Below, piece after piece: positions 41,191-52,500 of a stretch of 64,000 nt of DNA; within the stretch, counting starts at the first letter, position 1; each line of letters starts with the position of its first letter. A program made the position numbers and the translations under genes. The notes under the pieces were generated by a model. The model was given only the letters and a program-made list of their open reading frames with translations, was not told the DNA's origin and made no database searches. This DNA comes from Datnioides undecimradiatus (lineage: Eukaryota; Chordata; Actinopteri; Lobotiformes; Datnioididae), in NCBI GenBank assembly GCA_008933995.1, contig WARS01000025.1, positions 2,525,477-2,589,476 on the forward strand, written 5' to 3'.

Positions 41191-41580
41191 TTAAAAAAAA
41201 GAAAAAAAAAAACTCCAGAGGAGAGGAAGGGTAGACGGGAAGGACGGGTGGAGGAACAGCAGGAATAAAGGGATTTGGATGGACAGACGGAGGGAGAGAT
41301 GGATAATAAATGAGAGAGGGAGGGTGGGGGAAGTGGAGGGAGGACAGAGGCAAGGCTGGACCTGGGGGAGAGAGGATGAATGCAGTCAGAAAGAGCTGGG
41401 GGAGAGACAGACGCTGAGGAGAGGTGTGAAAGAGGGATGAAAATGACACAATTTGTTTTATCCTCCTGTGAGAAAAGAATGTAAGATGAAAGGGAGGAGA
41501 GAAGAAACAGAGAGAGGGCATGCAGAGAAGGGGGAGAAAGGATTAAGACGAGTGAGCAGAGAGCAGAGACATAGGAGAGA
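41191..41580 (+). other. purine-rich strand-asymmetric block
   Basis: Nearly 400 bases are dominated by G and A (AGAGGAGAGG, GGAGGGAGAG, GAGGGAGGGT), with an A-rich start at 41191-41213. Because the preceding block is pyrimidine-rich, loosely complementary arms are possible across the two. Confidence 0.8.
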
Positions 41581-42310
41581 ATGAGAGGAAGTGCTTTCTT
41601 AACCTGTTTACATCCTGCATTTGCTATGCCCTCCTTTCTTCTTCTCCTTCTTCGCCTTCTTTGCATGAATTTTCCTGTATCTATCTGTCTATCCCGCATC
41701 CATCCACCCCCTCCACGTTGTAGGGGTGCAATGTGGTTGCAACACATACACTATTGCAGTATGTACGTTTGTAAAGTAAGTGCAATTTCTTTGTTTTTTG
41801 CTCTTTATGTAACTATTATAGCCAGTCAAAATCTTTCTTCCCTCTTTAAGAGCACTGCGTTCTCAGTTTTAAGTGGATCATCAGATCAGATTTGGGACAG
41901 TACATGCATTACAACAGCACTGCAGCATTAAAGATTATCACATTTACATACTGTATCTATTCCTCGACCTTCTCCATTCAAGGTAGCACTAAACCTTTGG
42001 CATTCTCTATATTGTAACTCCAAAATGGACTGTTCATTGTCAGTTGCTGCAAGGTAGGTTTATTTTAAAAGAACTGATGTCACTATTTTCCTGATTTTAT
42101 CATCCTGTGAGTTCTAAAGGAGGCCAATCTGGAGAAAAGCGTAAAACTCAGAAAACCAGGATTCTGGCCAGGTTTCCTTTACGCTAAAAGTGAACTACGA
42201 ATGTCAGGCGTAGAGATGAGTCTCTCTTTCAAGCTAAGTGATACATGTTGTACGTTATTGCACATTGCAAACCGCTTAAAAACAAACCTCCACTCATCAT
42301 TAAAGGATAC

Positions 42311-42743
42311 TTCCACTCTACGATGCTGATGCAGGCCCTGCGGATGGGGTTCTTGAGCGTGAGACAGAGCAGGGCCCGTGGCGGCCTTGTGGCTGTCGTC
42401 GTTGTCTGTTTCTTGGGCTTAGAGCTATAGTGTTGTCTCTTCCTTTGCGTGGAGCTGGCCGTGGAGATGGGCCCGCCCCCTCCCGACCCAAGCCCCGCCC
42501 CTCCGCTCGATGCAGCGTTACCCATCATCTTCGCCTGCCGCGCAGCATCGATGGCCGCCTGCCAGCTTAGGGCCGCTCCCGGTGTGGGAATGTGCTCTGG
42601 GGCCAGGCCCACCACGCCCACCCCGTGGTTGACCCCGCCCCCTCCTCCATCACGGTCACCATGGCTTCCGCCACCACTGTGCTCATTGGTCAGGCCGGGG
42701 GGAGGAGGGCGAGGAAGCGGGGGAGGAGGAGAGTAGTCGGAGC
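42311..42743 (-). CDS. cacna1c: cacna1c exon 2: Cav1.2 N-terminal cytoplasmic domain
   Basis: This internal coding exon of the L-type calcium channel alpha-1C subunit reads 143 full codons plus split codons at both ends (433 nt). Upstream on the minus strand is a pyrimidine-rich acceptor ending in CCACTCCAG; downstream is the donor TGGAA|GTATCC. The acceptor splits a Gly codon after its first base, the same phase as mammalian exon 2. The translation begins GSDYS, then a Pro-rich run ([12 protein letters not shown]) and a Gly-rich run, then the diagnostic block [15 protein letters not shown], the NSCaTE motif, a basic stretch ([13 protein letters not shown]), and the near-invariant [14 protein letters not shown] and [12 protein letters not shown] leading into helix IS1. 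[10 protein letters not shown] and [12 protein letters not shown] point to Cav1.2 rather than Cav1.3, whose equivalent segment differs. The linker before LAPEH is about 25 residues longer than I recall for human. The channel carries depolarisation-activated calcium entry in heart, smooth muscle and neurons. Identity is very secure; orthology versus a teleost-specific duplicate is not testable here. Confidence 0.96.
42529..42567 (-). other. cacna1c: NSCaTE calmodulin-binding motif within cacna1c exon 2
   Basis: The codons here spell [13 protein letters not shown]. This is the N-terminal spatial Ca2+ transforming element of Cav1.2/Cav1.3, which binds the calmodulin N-lobe and shapes calcium-dependent inactivation. 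The anchoring Trp and Ile are both intact, so the motif should be functional. It sits between the expanded Gly-rich linker and the basic stretch that leads to IS1. Confidence 0.9.
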
Positions 42744-45700
42744 CTGGAGTGGAGAGAAGTCGGAAGGGGAAGAGAAAAGAAAAGAGAAATGAAGTTAGCA
42801 AACACAAGTTAACTGTCAGTAAGCTCTTAAATCACCTCCTTCAGTCAGTAAGTGACTCATTTGTTGATTTAATACATCACACATGGTTCCTTGAAGTTGA
42901 TACAGTGTTTCAATATTTTACAGTTTGGTAGTTTACTTTGGAGGCTTCAAGGGTGTTTGAATTGTTGACATATCAGTTAGTGAGCCCTGTATATTTTTCA
43001 GACACTGAAGTGTCTCCCTGTAGAATAGACCGATGACTAATATACTCCCATCTGTCGGGCAAGTGCAACAGAGCTAACTGTGTGCTGTTTAGTTCCTGAG
43101 CATATTGTGCAGGTTATGCAGTCCATTCACTTTGTGTCAACACACACAAAACACCACTCATCACACCACAAACTACTGGCTGGTGTGGTGTCCATACTGT
43201 CGTTACACACATTTTATCTCACAACTCATATCATTATGATATTTTATTTTAAATTGCGGCTAAAAAAAAATGAAAAGAAGAGAAATATCTGTAGTGAGAC
43301 ATTTTCTGGTTTTCTTTTTCACAACGTAGGGGCATATTTTTCTGTTCTTTGTTCAAATTTTAAATCAATACAGTAGGAAACATTTTGAATGTTGTTAATT
43401 GCCTTACAGCTTTGTCACTTCCACAAATATGTTGTCCCAAAAGCTAAAGTCATTAAGTTAAGAAAAGTCAAATCATGTTTTTGATGAATTCATGATTGAA
43501 GTAATAATGACTGGCGTCCCAGAGTGAAGGACTGCACATTCACACAGTGAGGGAAAGAGAGAGTTTGTTCAGTTCTCAGAATAGAATCACACGACTGCAC
43601 TGGAAGAAAGGAAACGAAGAATGTCGGAGAGAACTGAGAGACAGAATTACAATAATCTCAGTGAGATTACATAGCTGTATCACTCAGACAAATTGCAGGA
43701 ATAAGACTGAGTAAAAGTACTGTAAGAGAGAGGGGATTATCTACTGTATGCTTAGACAGATTAAAAACAGTTGTAACATCCTCTCAGCTCCCCATCCTTC
43801 TGACATCTGAACAAAGATTTTACAAATGGTCTCACCCTGTAGCAGTTTACTCCAGCTGCGAAAAGATACTCCCCCTTTTCAGCTTTGTGGTTAATGCTTT
43901 ATGAAAACTACTACACATTTCTGAAACTAAGACGTCCCAGGTACTGACGCATTTCCACAAAACTGACAGAACAGATTATGTTTTTGAGTAATAAGCACAA
44001 ATATTTGCAGGCAGAATCACTTGTGTTCATTTTTACGTAAAGAATACAGCTACAAACTGTATACAGTAATACCAAGTACCATCAGCTGGATGTATTTGTG
44101 TGTGGTAGCTTATGTTATAATAAATCACCAAAAGACTTGGCACAAGTAGCCCCACAACTGAAAGATGAACCCTTAATCGTGGCTGTTACAGTAATATGTG
44201 TACACTATTTGCATCAGCGCCTCGAGCAAATTATCAATATGCTGATTTCAGACACATTTGACCAAACTTAATTCCCAATTCACAAATCCCATAAATGCAA
44301 AGCTACTTTGGAGAGAAAAGGGATACAAAAGTTTAAGAACCCCCTGTAAAGTTAATCCAACCTATGCTGTTACAACAGAGATAAGGAGACAGAAAAAGGA
44401 AGAAGGGAGAAGAGATGTACAGGGGTTAGAGAGAGGAGGCGGAGGGAGATAGACTTATCCTGTATGCTTAGTACGATTACAGGGCGGTTACAATATCCGC
44501 TGAAATCCCATTCCTCTCACTTCAGAGCTTTAAGTTTCTACATATGAACTCACAGTGGATGATGGCCTGAGGGAGCATTACATCAGATCCTGAGGAGTTG
44601 TAACTATCACACACACTGTTGTTATTAATATTAATCACCAGGTATTTTATTCCATTTTATTGTTGGATGTTTTATTTGACTGTTTTGACTTTATTTGTTG
44701 ATTTATTTTTGCCCGATTGACCTGAAATGTTTTAACTCTGGTTCTATTATGTAAAGCACTGTGTAGCTTCAAGTTCATCAGCATCAGTAGCAGTTTTTTG
44801 GATTTTTGTTTGATTCCAAAAATAATGCACTAAAGTCAAGTGTGATATAAGTTAAAACAAACAAACACAAGCCTGTGACCTCTGCCTTCCCATCGATCCA
44901 CGCTATAAAATATCAACAGGTACTGTTGATTCAGCCACACACCACTCTTGGTGGTCAAAGAGTATCAAAAGGTGCTGGTAATTAATAGACAAGTGTGTGG
45001 CATGTTACTTGGAAAATGTAATACACTACCCCTGCACTACTTATTCATTTAAAAACATTGCATTACTTCACACGTTACATTAGTAATTAGTTACATCAAT
45101 AATTAAGACCTACTTTAACTTGACATGTGCAGTGGTAAAATAATCATTCAGATACTTGAGTAAAATTTACTACAGTTAAGATGCTAAGATGTGTAGCAAA
45201 TAATAGTACAGGAGTGTTATAAGCAAAATGTACAAACAGTAAAGGTGTTCATCTGCTCATTAGAGTAGGAACAGCGCAGGTTTTGGTGATAACTATAACG
45301 ATGCCATGACAACATGAGCCACTATGCACAACAGCATTACTCTGAAACCAGAGCAGATACTGAACTGAGCCATTTAATTAACTTCTTTATTTGGACCTGT
45401 GCAGTTTTGTGCAGTAACATGCAAAAGTATTGTACATTTAATATAAAAGGCCTTTTTAGGAAGCACAATGTCTCCTGTTAAATTTACTTTGACATTAAGT
45501 TGAATGCATATGTTACATGGAGCTGGAGCCAATAACATTATATATAACTACATAAAATAATATAATATAGGACACAATATGAAATGTTCTGGATAAAAAT
45601 ATATCTGAAAACTAGCTATCCAGCAAGCTAACTATCCAATAATGTGAGCAAGTCAGCTAGGTTGTAATATTTGTCCCTGAAATGGTGTAACATTAGTAGT

Positions 45701-45979
45701 AATTTCTCTGCTACTACTAGAAAATACTTAAGTGACGTATAACTACCGAAAAACTGCACTTGAGAGCAGTACATGAGAAGTGATATAAGTGTACAACACA
45801 GCTGACAGGTTTATGAATAAGTTAGAAAACGAGCAAGTCAAGCTAGCATTGTTTTTGCCATTAGCCTTAAACTAGCTACCTTTGCCAAGACAACCACACA
45901 AACGTCCTGCATCAAACTAACGACCTGCTAGTGAGTCAACGTAGCCGAGCACTATGTAATGTCTAAATACGACAAAGTC

Positions 45980-46396
45980 GAGTTTACCAGCATGTCTCTT
46001 TCTCTTTCGGTGGAGGCACGCTAACAGCTGTCTCCACATCTAATTTAGGCATTAGGCTAACCGTCATAAACCAGTTTTGTCCCATCCAGCTAGGCCAATG
46101 TGGGGGACCGCTGTATAGAATTTTAGCAGTAAATTGTGACCGACTCAATGCGCAGCCACCTAAAAAACCAAAAAACCTTTTCAGCACCGTTGTCTCATTT
46201 GTCCCTCTGGGCTACTGTAGGAAGGTAGCGGTGCAACTTGGCGGACTCCATTAAGGAGAACCCACTTCTTATGTCGATATTTAGAGCTCATTTAAAGGAA
46301 ACAAAAACACAACAATTCTTATTTTCAGATAATTACAGACTAATAAGACAATTATTAGACATACTAAATTACACACTGGACACACCGGACCTTTAA
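45980..46396 (+). mobile_element. non-autonomous percomorph interspersed repeat
   Basis: The run from GGCTACTGTAGGAAGGTAGC through CGGTGCAACTTGGCGGACTC to the terminal TTACACACTGG...GGACCTTTAA is recognisable as an abundant short repeat in percomorph fishes whose end reads TTACACACTGGACCTTTAA. The 3' edge at 46396 is clear; the 5' edge is a guess and could be nearer 45840. It has no coding capacity. Confidence 0.6.
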
Positions 46397-47060
46397 ATTG
46401 CTTTAAATTAAATTTTAATTATTTAAATTTAATATTTAAATAATTTAATTATTTTGACCCTCGCAGACTGCCATCCAGCGCTTTACAGTCCAGAGAAATA
46501 CATTTTTATCAAATGACATTTCACAATTTTTTTTATAATGTAACACCAGATTCTAAATATTGGTTAATATACTCTGCATTTTATGTTATGACTTGTGTCA
46601 TTGTTATTCTTGGTTTCATTCCTGTAATTTGTTCTTTTTTATTTCTGTTTTATGTCAAAGTTGTTGTGATATTTGTTTAGATAAGTGCAAGATAAATAAA
46701 CTTTATTATTTTCTATTACAGCCGAAGTAAAACTGGAATGCCCCCAAAGGTAATCTGAAAAACAAAAGGCACTGACTAAAGAACAACACAAGATATGTCT
46801 GCAAATATTTAGGAGCAGTGCGCTTTGAATACAGTGCCCAAGGAGCTGTTCTTTACATTCATCAGTGGTGAAGTCACTTGGTATCAGATGCAGCTGTGCC
46901 TTATGGGAAATACTGCTGTGGTTTCAATTTGGAGCATCTCATTACTTGGACAGAACCATATTTTCCCTATTTTTTAAAACTCTGGCAGTGATTTTAGTGG
47001 GATTTTTAAAAAGACTGAACCTAGAGGTGAACAGCACTGTGTGTTTTAATGATGTAAGCA

Positions 47061-47093
<33 letters not shown>

Positions 47094-47802
47094 TCAGACT
47101 CTGCTTTAGTAGTACCAGATGATTGTCTATACTGGAAAACATCTTTCTCCTTCTTTACACCAACTACTTTGCCTCCTGACTGCTGTTGCATCTCTTTCTT
47201 TCACTCACTATCGCTCACAAACACACATACACACACATAATCACTTTCAGCATATTGTGCTGCTGCGTGATCAGTTTATCTCACACTGCCTGCTCATCTC
47301 AGAGGGTGCACCCCACTGAGGGTGTGTGTGTGTGTGTGTGTGTGAGGATTAGAAGAGGGTAAAACTTTAATAATACTGAGCTCACTAATCTGTGACCGCA
47401 TGTGTCATTGACATTCATGTGCACAGTCATGTCATGTTTGTGTGTGTGTGTTTTATGTGTGTTGTATGATGTGAGTGACCATAATTCCATTAGCAGCTCT
47501 TTATTCTGCAGGGAAAAAAACATCAGCCCGTGGAAATATCATTGGAACTGGAGGGCAGAGGGAGGAGATGGGAAGGATGAAGGGATGAAAAGTAAGAAAA
47601 GGAAAGAGGATGAAGAAGACAGGATGCAGGCGGATATACTGTAGAACAAGGGATGGTGAAAAACAGCAATGATGAAAAGAAATACAAAGAGGGAAAAGGG
47701 GAGATTAAAATCTAGAAGGAGCAGAAAAAAGAAGGAAGTGGGAAGATGGAAAAAACTGGTGGAGGGCTAGGATGCTTAACCATGAGTGACGGGACTTAAT
47801 CC

Positions 47803-47837
47803 AATAATTTATCCATCCATCATACCGCTTTATAGCC
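47803..47837 (-). mobile_element. possible LINE 3' tail remnant
   Basis: Read on the minus strand, AGCGGTATGATGGATGGATA resembles the tail of the element at 35280-35350 (GCAGGTATAGCTAATGGATG). Only about 35 bp match, so chance is possible. Confidence 0.3.
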
Positions 47838-49315
47838 AGAAATACCCCACTAATTCACTCTTAGGGTATTAACATCAGTGCAGTCAGTGGTTTTAATACA
47901 GACAAAGGTTTTGCTCTTGTATTACTGCAGTCAGGGATTGTAGCTCTACTTTGATCAATGTTATTAATATAAATATCCAAGTTTTGCAACTGTACTACTT
48001 ACTAATTCTACAAAGAACACAGACATTAATTAAAACGCTGCAGTTAATGGCTGTAGTGCAACTACATTCAATAACTATAAAAGTACAGTCAATATTGTAT
48101 TAAAGCACAGTTTAATATTGTTGCTAGTATGCATGGTATCTTTTAATTCAGGGAAAGCAGGAAAAGCACAGGTGGAGCCAATCATGCTTACGGTGGCTCA
48201 ATTCTACTCATGTTGTCTATGAAAAAGGATCTTGCTAAGAACATTTTCAAGCTCCTTCACACAGTTGATTTGAATGATTCTGGCTGATTAGACCTCTTCT
48301 CAGGACAGTAGAGATGAGGGTTAGAGACTTGTTTTTTACAGACGTCTCCTGTAAACGACATTGCACCTGTTATGGTGGGACAAATTAATTCATTATTATT
48401 TTAATTAGTAGTTCAACCCGAGTAGCAGTCTAATGAGTCAGAATAACTAAAGACACCTCAGTGGGTTTGCTTGATCTTTCAAGTATGTAAACCTCTGCAA
48501 TATGCATATGGACTATTACACGCATAGGATGCATTTAGTTGCTAAACTACATAAACTATAATGAAAACGTATGAATTGACTGTACAAGGTACAGGTATAA
48601 GACAAGAGGTACAAAACAGGATAAGATGTTAAATGAGACTTTATAGGGCAGCTATTATACTGTAAAGACTGTCAGCATTCACTCTGACTGAACTTGAAGT
48701 GAACCTGACTGAGCCGAGCTTGAGTGTGAACTGAACTACAGACCGTAATGAGCTGTGATACAAACTCAAGTCAGTGGAGCTGTTATCTATTTAATGATAA
48801 AGACTGGAGAGAGAGATGCTATCACTGAAACTCCAAGCACTGTGCTGTAAAATGTCATTGCTACACACACAGATTCAAAGGCTATGCTACAAATCGCTCT
48901 TTTATGGCTTACCAACAAAATACAGTCGCAGGGGCAAAAACTGTAGCACCTAAGGCTTCAATCGAGGATCAAAGTTCTCTGTTGCTCTCCTTGTTTAATT
49001 GGCTCAACCAGATAACGGACAGTGAAGGGGACCAATCAGACTATCCCACCCTGAAGCAGACTCTCACATCACCTCATCTGTGAGGCCCTTTTCTCTTTTC
49101 TCTTCCTCTTCACTCATGCCTGTGTCATTTCTCTCTCTCCCTCCATCTGCTTTCTCCTTCTTCTCTGCCTTCCTCCCAACAGGGATCTATTTGGGTGGAC
49201 AGTGATGATGTAATTATCAGTCAATTAACTGATGATGACACCTGATCAGACACTAATTAATGGGGGACGCATGCATGCAGCCACACACCCAGACACACAC
49301 TGAGGGCCTGCTCAC

Positions 49316-49339
49316 CTTGTAGCAGCTCTAATTCATAAT
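49316..49339 (-). CDS. cacna1c: candidate 24-nt cacna1c microexon upstream of exon 2
   Basis: On the minus strand a 20-nt uninterrupted run of pyrimidines followed by AG borders a 24-nt segment that ends CTACAAG and is followed directly by GTGAGC, which matches the vertebrate donor consensus at almost every position. Only one of its three frames lacks stops. That frame takes two bases to finish a codon begun upstream, reads YELELLQ, and leaves one G that joins the GC opening exon 2 to make Gly, exactly as the known exon 1 to exon 2 junction does. It is therefore a symmetric phase 1/1 cassette that would insert eight residues (x-YELELLQ, with x = Asp if the upstream exon ends in G) into the cytoplasmic N-terminus without shifting frame. 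Alternatives are a chance splice-site pair or an exon of an unrelated transcript. The splice signals and phase are seen directly; its use is inference. Confidence 0.55.
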
Positions 49340-50520
49340 CTAAAAAAAAGAAGAGAGAAATCTTATTAACAGCCTCACTGAGGTCCAGAAAATTGGGCCT
49401 GACCAATGCTCTTTTTTTTTCCCCGGCACATTATGGTCCCACAAGACCCACACACAGACACACTGCTACACACATACACACAGACACAGACATACACAAC
49501 TGACCAGTCATCTGCTGTCCCAGCTGAATTGTCATTTCTTTTGAAAGATGACCTCCTTTCGCTACTGTACCTTTTTTTCCTCCTCTTCTCCTCGAGTTCT
49601 ACATCTTTATCCTCTCTTCCTCACCTCCCCCCAATCATTGCTAAATCCTTCATCCATATCTCCCTCTTGTGTCCTCCTCTCCCTCCTTCTTACATCATTT
49701 TCCTCTTCATCCCTCCATACCTATTAACAGTCACCCTTCTGCTCCCTCCCCTCACCCCTTCTCTTCATCCCTCCTCTTCTCCCTCTTTTCCCTCTAATCT
49801 ATATAGCTGTCACTCCCTCCATTGGTTCTCCAGCAGCAGACGAGTTCATTTTCAGCCACGCACCCTTCCTCCTTTTCTCCATCAATCTGCCCCTCCTCAT
49901 CTCTCCATTTTTCTCGTTCCCCTGCTTCGCTGCTTCTCACGCTTTCTCCCATCACTTCCCTCTCTGTCTTTTTCAAACAGCTGACAAGTGTTTCTCCCTC
50001 CCTCTCCCTCTCTACCATCTCTTTGAAAAAGTGTCTAGTCTTTCACCAGTTTGATGCACAAGACCATTGCTTTGTCTCCACCTTTAACAAAGACTTTCAG
50101 GGTCTTTAGACTAAAGTAATAATGGAAATAACATCATAATGGAGGCAAACATTTCACTTTTTTGGCTAGAAATTGTGATTGCCACTGCCTTGAGGTTTTC
50201 TGGGCTTGTATGACATCCAATCATGCATAACCCTCATTATCACTGTCATCATAAATAGCGGTTGTAAGCCTAATATGATTTTTATCCAATTTATGTGTCA
50301 TCCATTCACTCACACATTTACATGCACAGATGCACAAAAGTAGACTAAAATGCTTGTCTTTATAAGTTGTGTACATGTACTAGAGTTTTGGAGGATACAG
50401 TCCCCATTTGTGTGTGTTTGCGTGTGTGTGCGTGCGCGTGTGTGGGTGCCTCTCATTTGTCTCTCTCTAGCTCTGTCCATATGTGCCCATTATCTGGCCG
50501 AGTGAGCACACCACACAGAC

Positions 50521-50690
50521 ACACCTGCTCCCCTCGGTGCACACACAGGCACACACGTTCAAGCTCACACATGCATGTGCACACACATACGCACACCTGC
50601 TCCCCTTAAAAGACAAGGGGTACACACACACACACACACGCACACACACAGACACACACACACACCTGCTCCCCTTGATCTATGACCTCC
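50521..50690 (+). repeat. degenerate ~70-bp minisatellite, three copies
   Basis: ACACCTGCTCCCCT begins at 50521, 50593 and 50662, spacings of 72 and 69 bp. The sequence between copies is CA-rich with CATGCA/GCACAC variants. This indicates tandem duplication of a unit made of a CA array plus a unique 14-mer. Confidence 0.75.
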
Positions 50691-52154
50691 CTCAAAAGAC
50701 GATTACTGTACGCATTGACACAGAAGTGCACGCGCACACACACACTCAAACACAGACCTGCACAGCATGAGCAGGACATGCATGCAATTTACAAGGAAAA
50801 CACATGAAGCGGCAAATCACATTCCTGTGGTTGGACCAAACAGGCTTGCTAAACAAACACGACAACCAAACAACCTGAAAACTTATCATCCTGTACAGAA
50901 TATTCACTATTAATGGACGAAAGGACAACCTGTCGTCAGGGGAAATTCCTGCTCGTTTACTGTACATTGAAAGTAAAGTGGTTGTCATTTATCTGGATAC
51001 TACAGAGCAGTAAACACACCTCTGCCTGTTACAGTTGAGGTTGTTTGTCCCATTTTGCCCTGTCAACAAAAAGATGTGATAGAAGGACACACTTACTTTT
51101 TTATATATATATAAATGAGGTCATTATCACAACAAAACACCGAGAGGCATTTGTGTTGCCTATAAAAACCCTATCGTATATGGATTTATTCATTAAAGTG
51201 TAACATACTATCTGGAGTGAGAAGTGAAGTGGAAAGGAAATGAGAAAATGTGTGCACACTCCTCCACACATGAGATAGGTATGACAGTAACATGCCAGGG
51301 GAATACGTGTGTATAAATTATGCATTCGTGCTCCGTATTCAACGGCACATTGCTCACTGTCATCTGGACTTTCTAGTTTATTGCAGCCCAGCCCGGCCTT
51401 CAAGCTGTGAATCGTGGTTCTGCAGCACTGATTGGTTGTTGTTTTTCTATTCCCAGGAGGTCAGGGTGGCAGACTGCATGTCTTTGAATTATAAAGTAAA
51501 GTAAAAAATGGGACTCTAAAGTATGGATTAAAAAAATGAAAATAGTAGCAGAAGTGGAGCTAACAAAAGATGCTCACATATCCAAAATCAAATTATGTTA
51601 AATGGGTGAAAGCTTTGGTTACACATTCTGTTTTTGTCTTTTGCAGCTTATTTCCTTTGCTGTAAGAGGATTTTAACACGGTGTGAATCAACTTCACTTC
51701 TCAAATACTGGAGCTTCAGGAAATTAATCAGAGTAGCTCACAGGGAATGTAAAATGTTGCTAATTGTCATTTATCCCTATTCAAGTTACAACTGTTATTA
51801 CAATGACATATTATAGTAAATCCTTAGAGGGCTAACTTGGGCCAAAGATAAGACGCCATGGTTTTAAGCTGTTTAATACTTTGGAAGTCGAGTCAAACCT
51901 CCCTCTTGGTGGCCTAGTTGAATGGCCAGAGCCAAATCCAACAAGGTCTTATTTCATGTGAGTTTCTCTCAGGTGATTTTTATTTCCTCAGACCAAAACC
52001 TAAATGCAAAGCATCTGAATATAATTTTAAAGTTTACTTAGCAAGTTCAGGTCGACTAGTTACTCTTAATAACTACACTTGGGACTTCAGTGTTCCTCTT
52101 GTTATTTCAAGGCTACAATAAGACTTTAGTTAATGTTGGGATAGCATTCTAACC

Positions 52155-52500
52155 TTAAAGGACTGGTTTGACTTTATCAGGAATAGACTTTCTTCTGCTC
52201 AGTTAGATTAGAAGATTAACACCACTCTCATATCTGTTGTGTAAATATGAAACTGCAGCCAGGAGCTGGTTAGCTTAGCATAAAGACTGGAAACCAGGGG
52301 AAACAGCTAGCTTGGCTCCGTACGTAATAAAATCTGCACAGCAATTAAAACGTCATACCCTGTTTGCTTTGTATGTAAACTGACATGTTGGGGTTTTATT
52401 GGGGAGCTCTGTGCCAGGCTACTTCTTGACAGGCCACGGTTACTTCCTGGAGTTTTGTTGTCATTGCAAGGTTGCCAGGCAGCTGCCCTATAAACCACCT
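52155..52500 (+). mobile_element. non-autonomous percomorph interspersed repeat
   Basis: TAACACCACTCTCATATCTG, GAGCTGGTTAGCTTAGCATA, AAGACTGGAAACCAGGGGAA and ACAGCTAGCTTGGCTCC occur in the fixed order of a very abundant percomorph repeat. Further on, GTTACTTCCTGGAGTTTTGT and AAGGTTGCCAGGCAGC match its other half. The copy is nearly full length but diverged, and non-coding. Confidence 0.7.

Larger units (their letters stand above)
36363..42310 (-). other. cacna1c: cacna1c intron 2 (5948 nt)
   Basis: The intron is bounded by the exon 2 donor GTATCC and the exon 3 acceptor CTGTCAG. It carries a purine-rich block (about 37020-37260) followed by a pyrimidine block (37290-37365), a TA/TG/GA composite (38927-39066), a near X-box (39454-39467), and a large pyrimidine-to-purine switch (about 40760-41580). 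Long open frames inside the skewed blocks (for example minus strand 41073-41747) are compositional artefacts rich in Ser, Leu and Pro. Confidence 0.85.
42744..49315 (-). other. cacna1c: cacna1c intron between candidate microexon and exon 2
   Basis: The exon 2 acceptor lies at its 3' end (minus strand). No further exon is recognisable in it. It holds a percomorph interspersed repeat ending at 46396, (CA)n 47067-47093 and (GT)n 47321-47343, a purine-rich stretch at 47500-47760, and a short LINE-tail-like sequence at 47803-47837. Between 49190 and 49262 there is an AT-rich, homeodomain-site-like segment immediately downstream of the microexon donor. Confidence 0.6.

Noticed and set aside
41073..41747. 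Open frame of over 220 codons on the minus strand
   Set aside because: It lies wholly in the purine/pyrimidine-skewed block, is rich in Ser, Leu and Pro with Arg runs, and shows no domain or splice-bounded coding pattern.
49406..49984. Open frame of about 190 codons on the plus strand
   Set aside because: The product is almost entirely Ser, Leu, Pro and Phe from a CT-rich stretch that lacks stop-forming purines. It is a compositional artefact.
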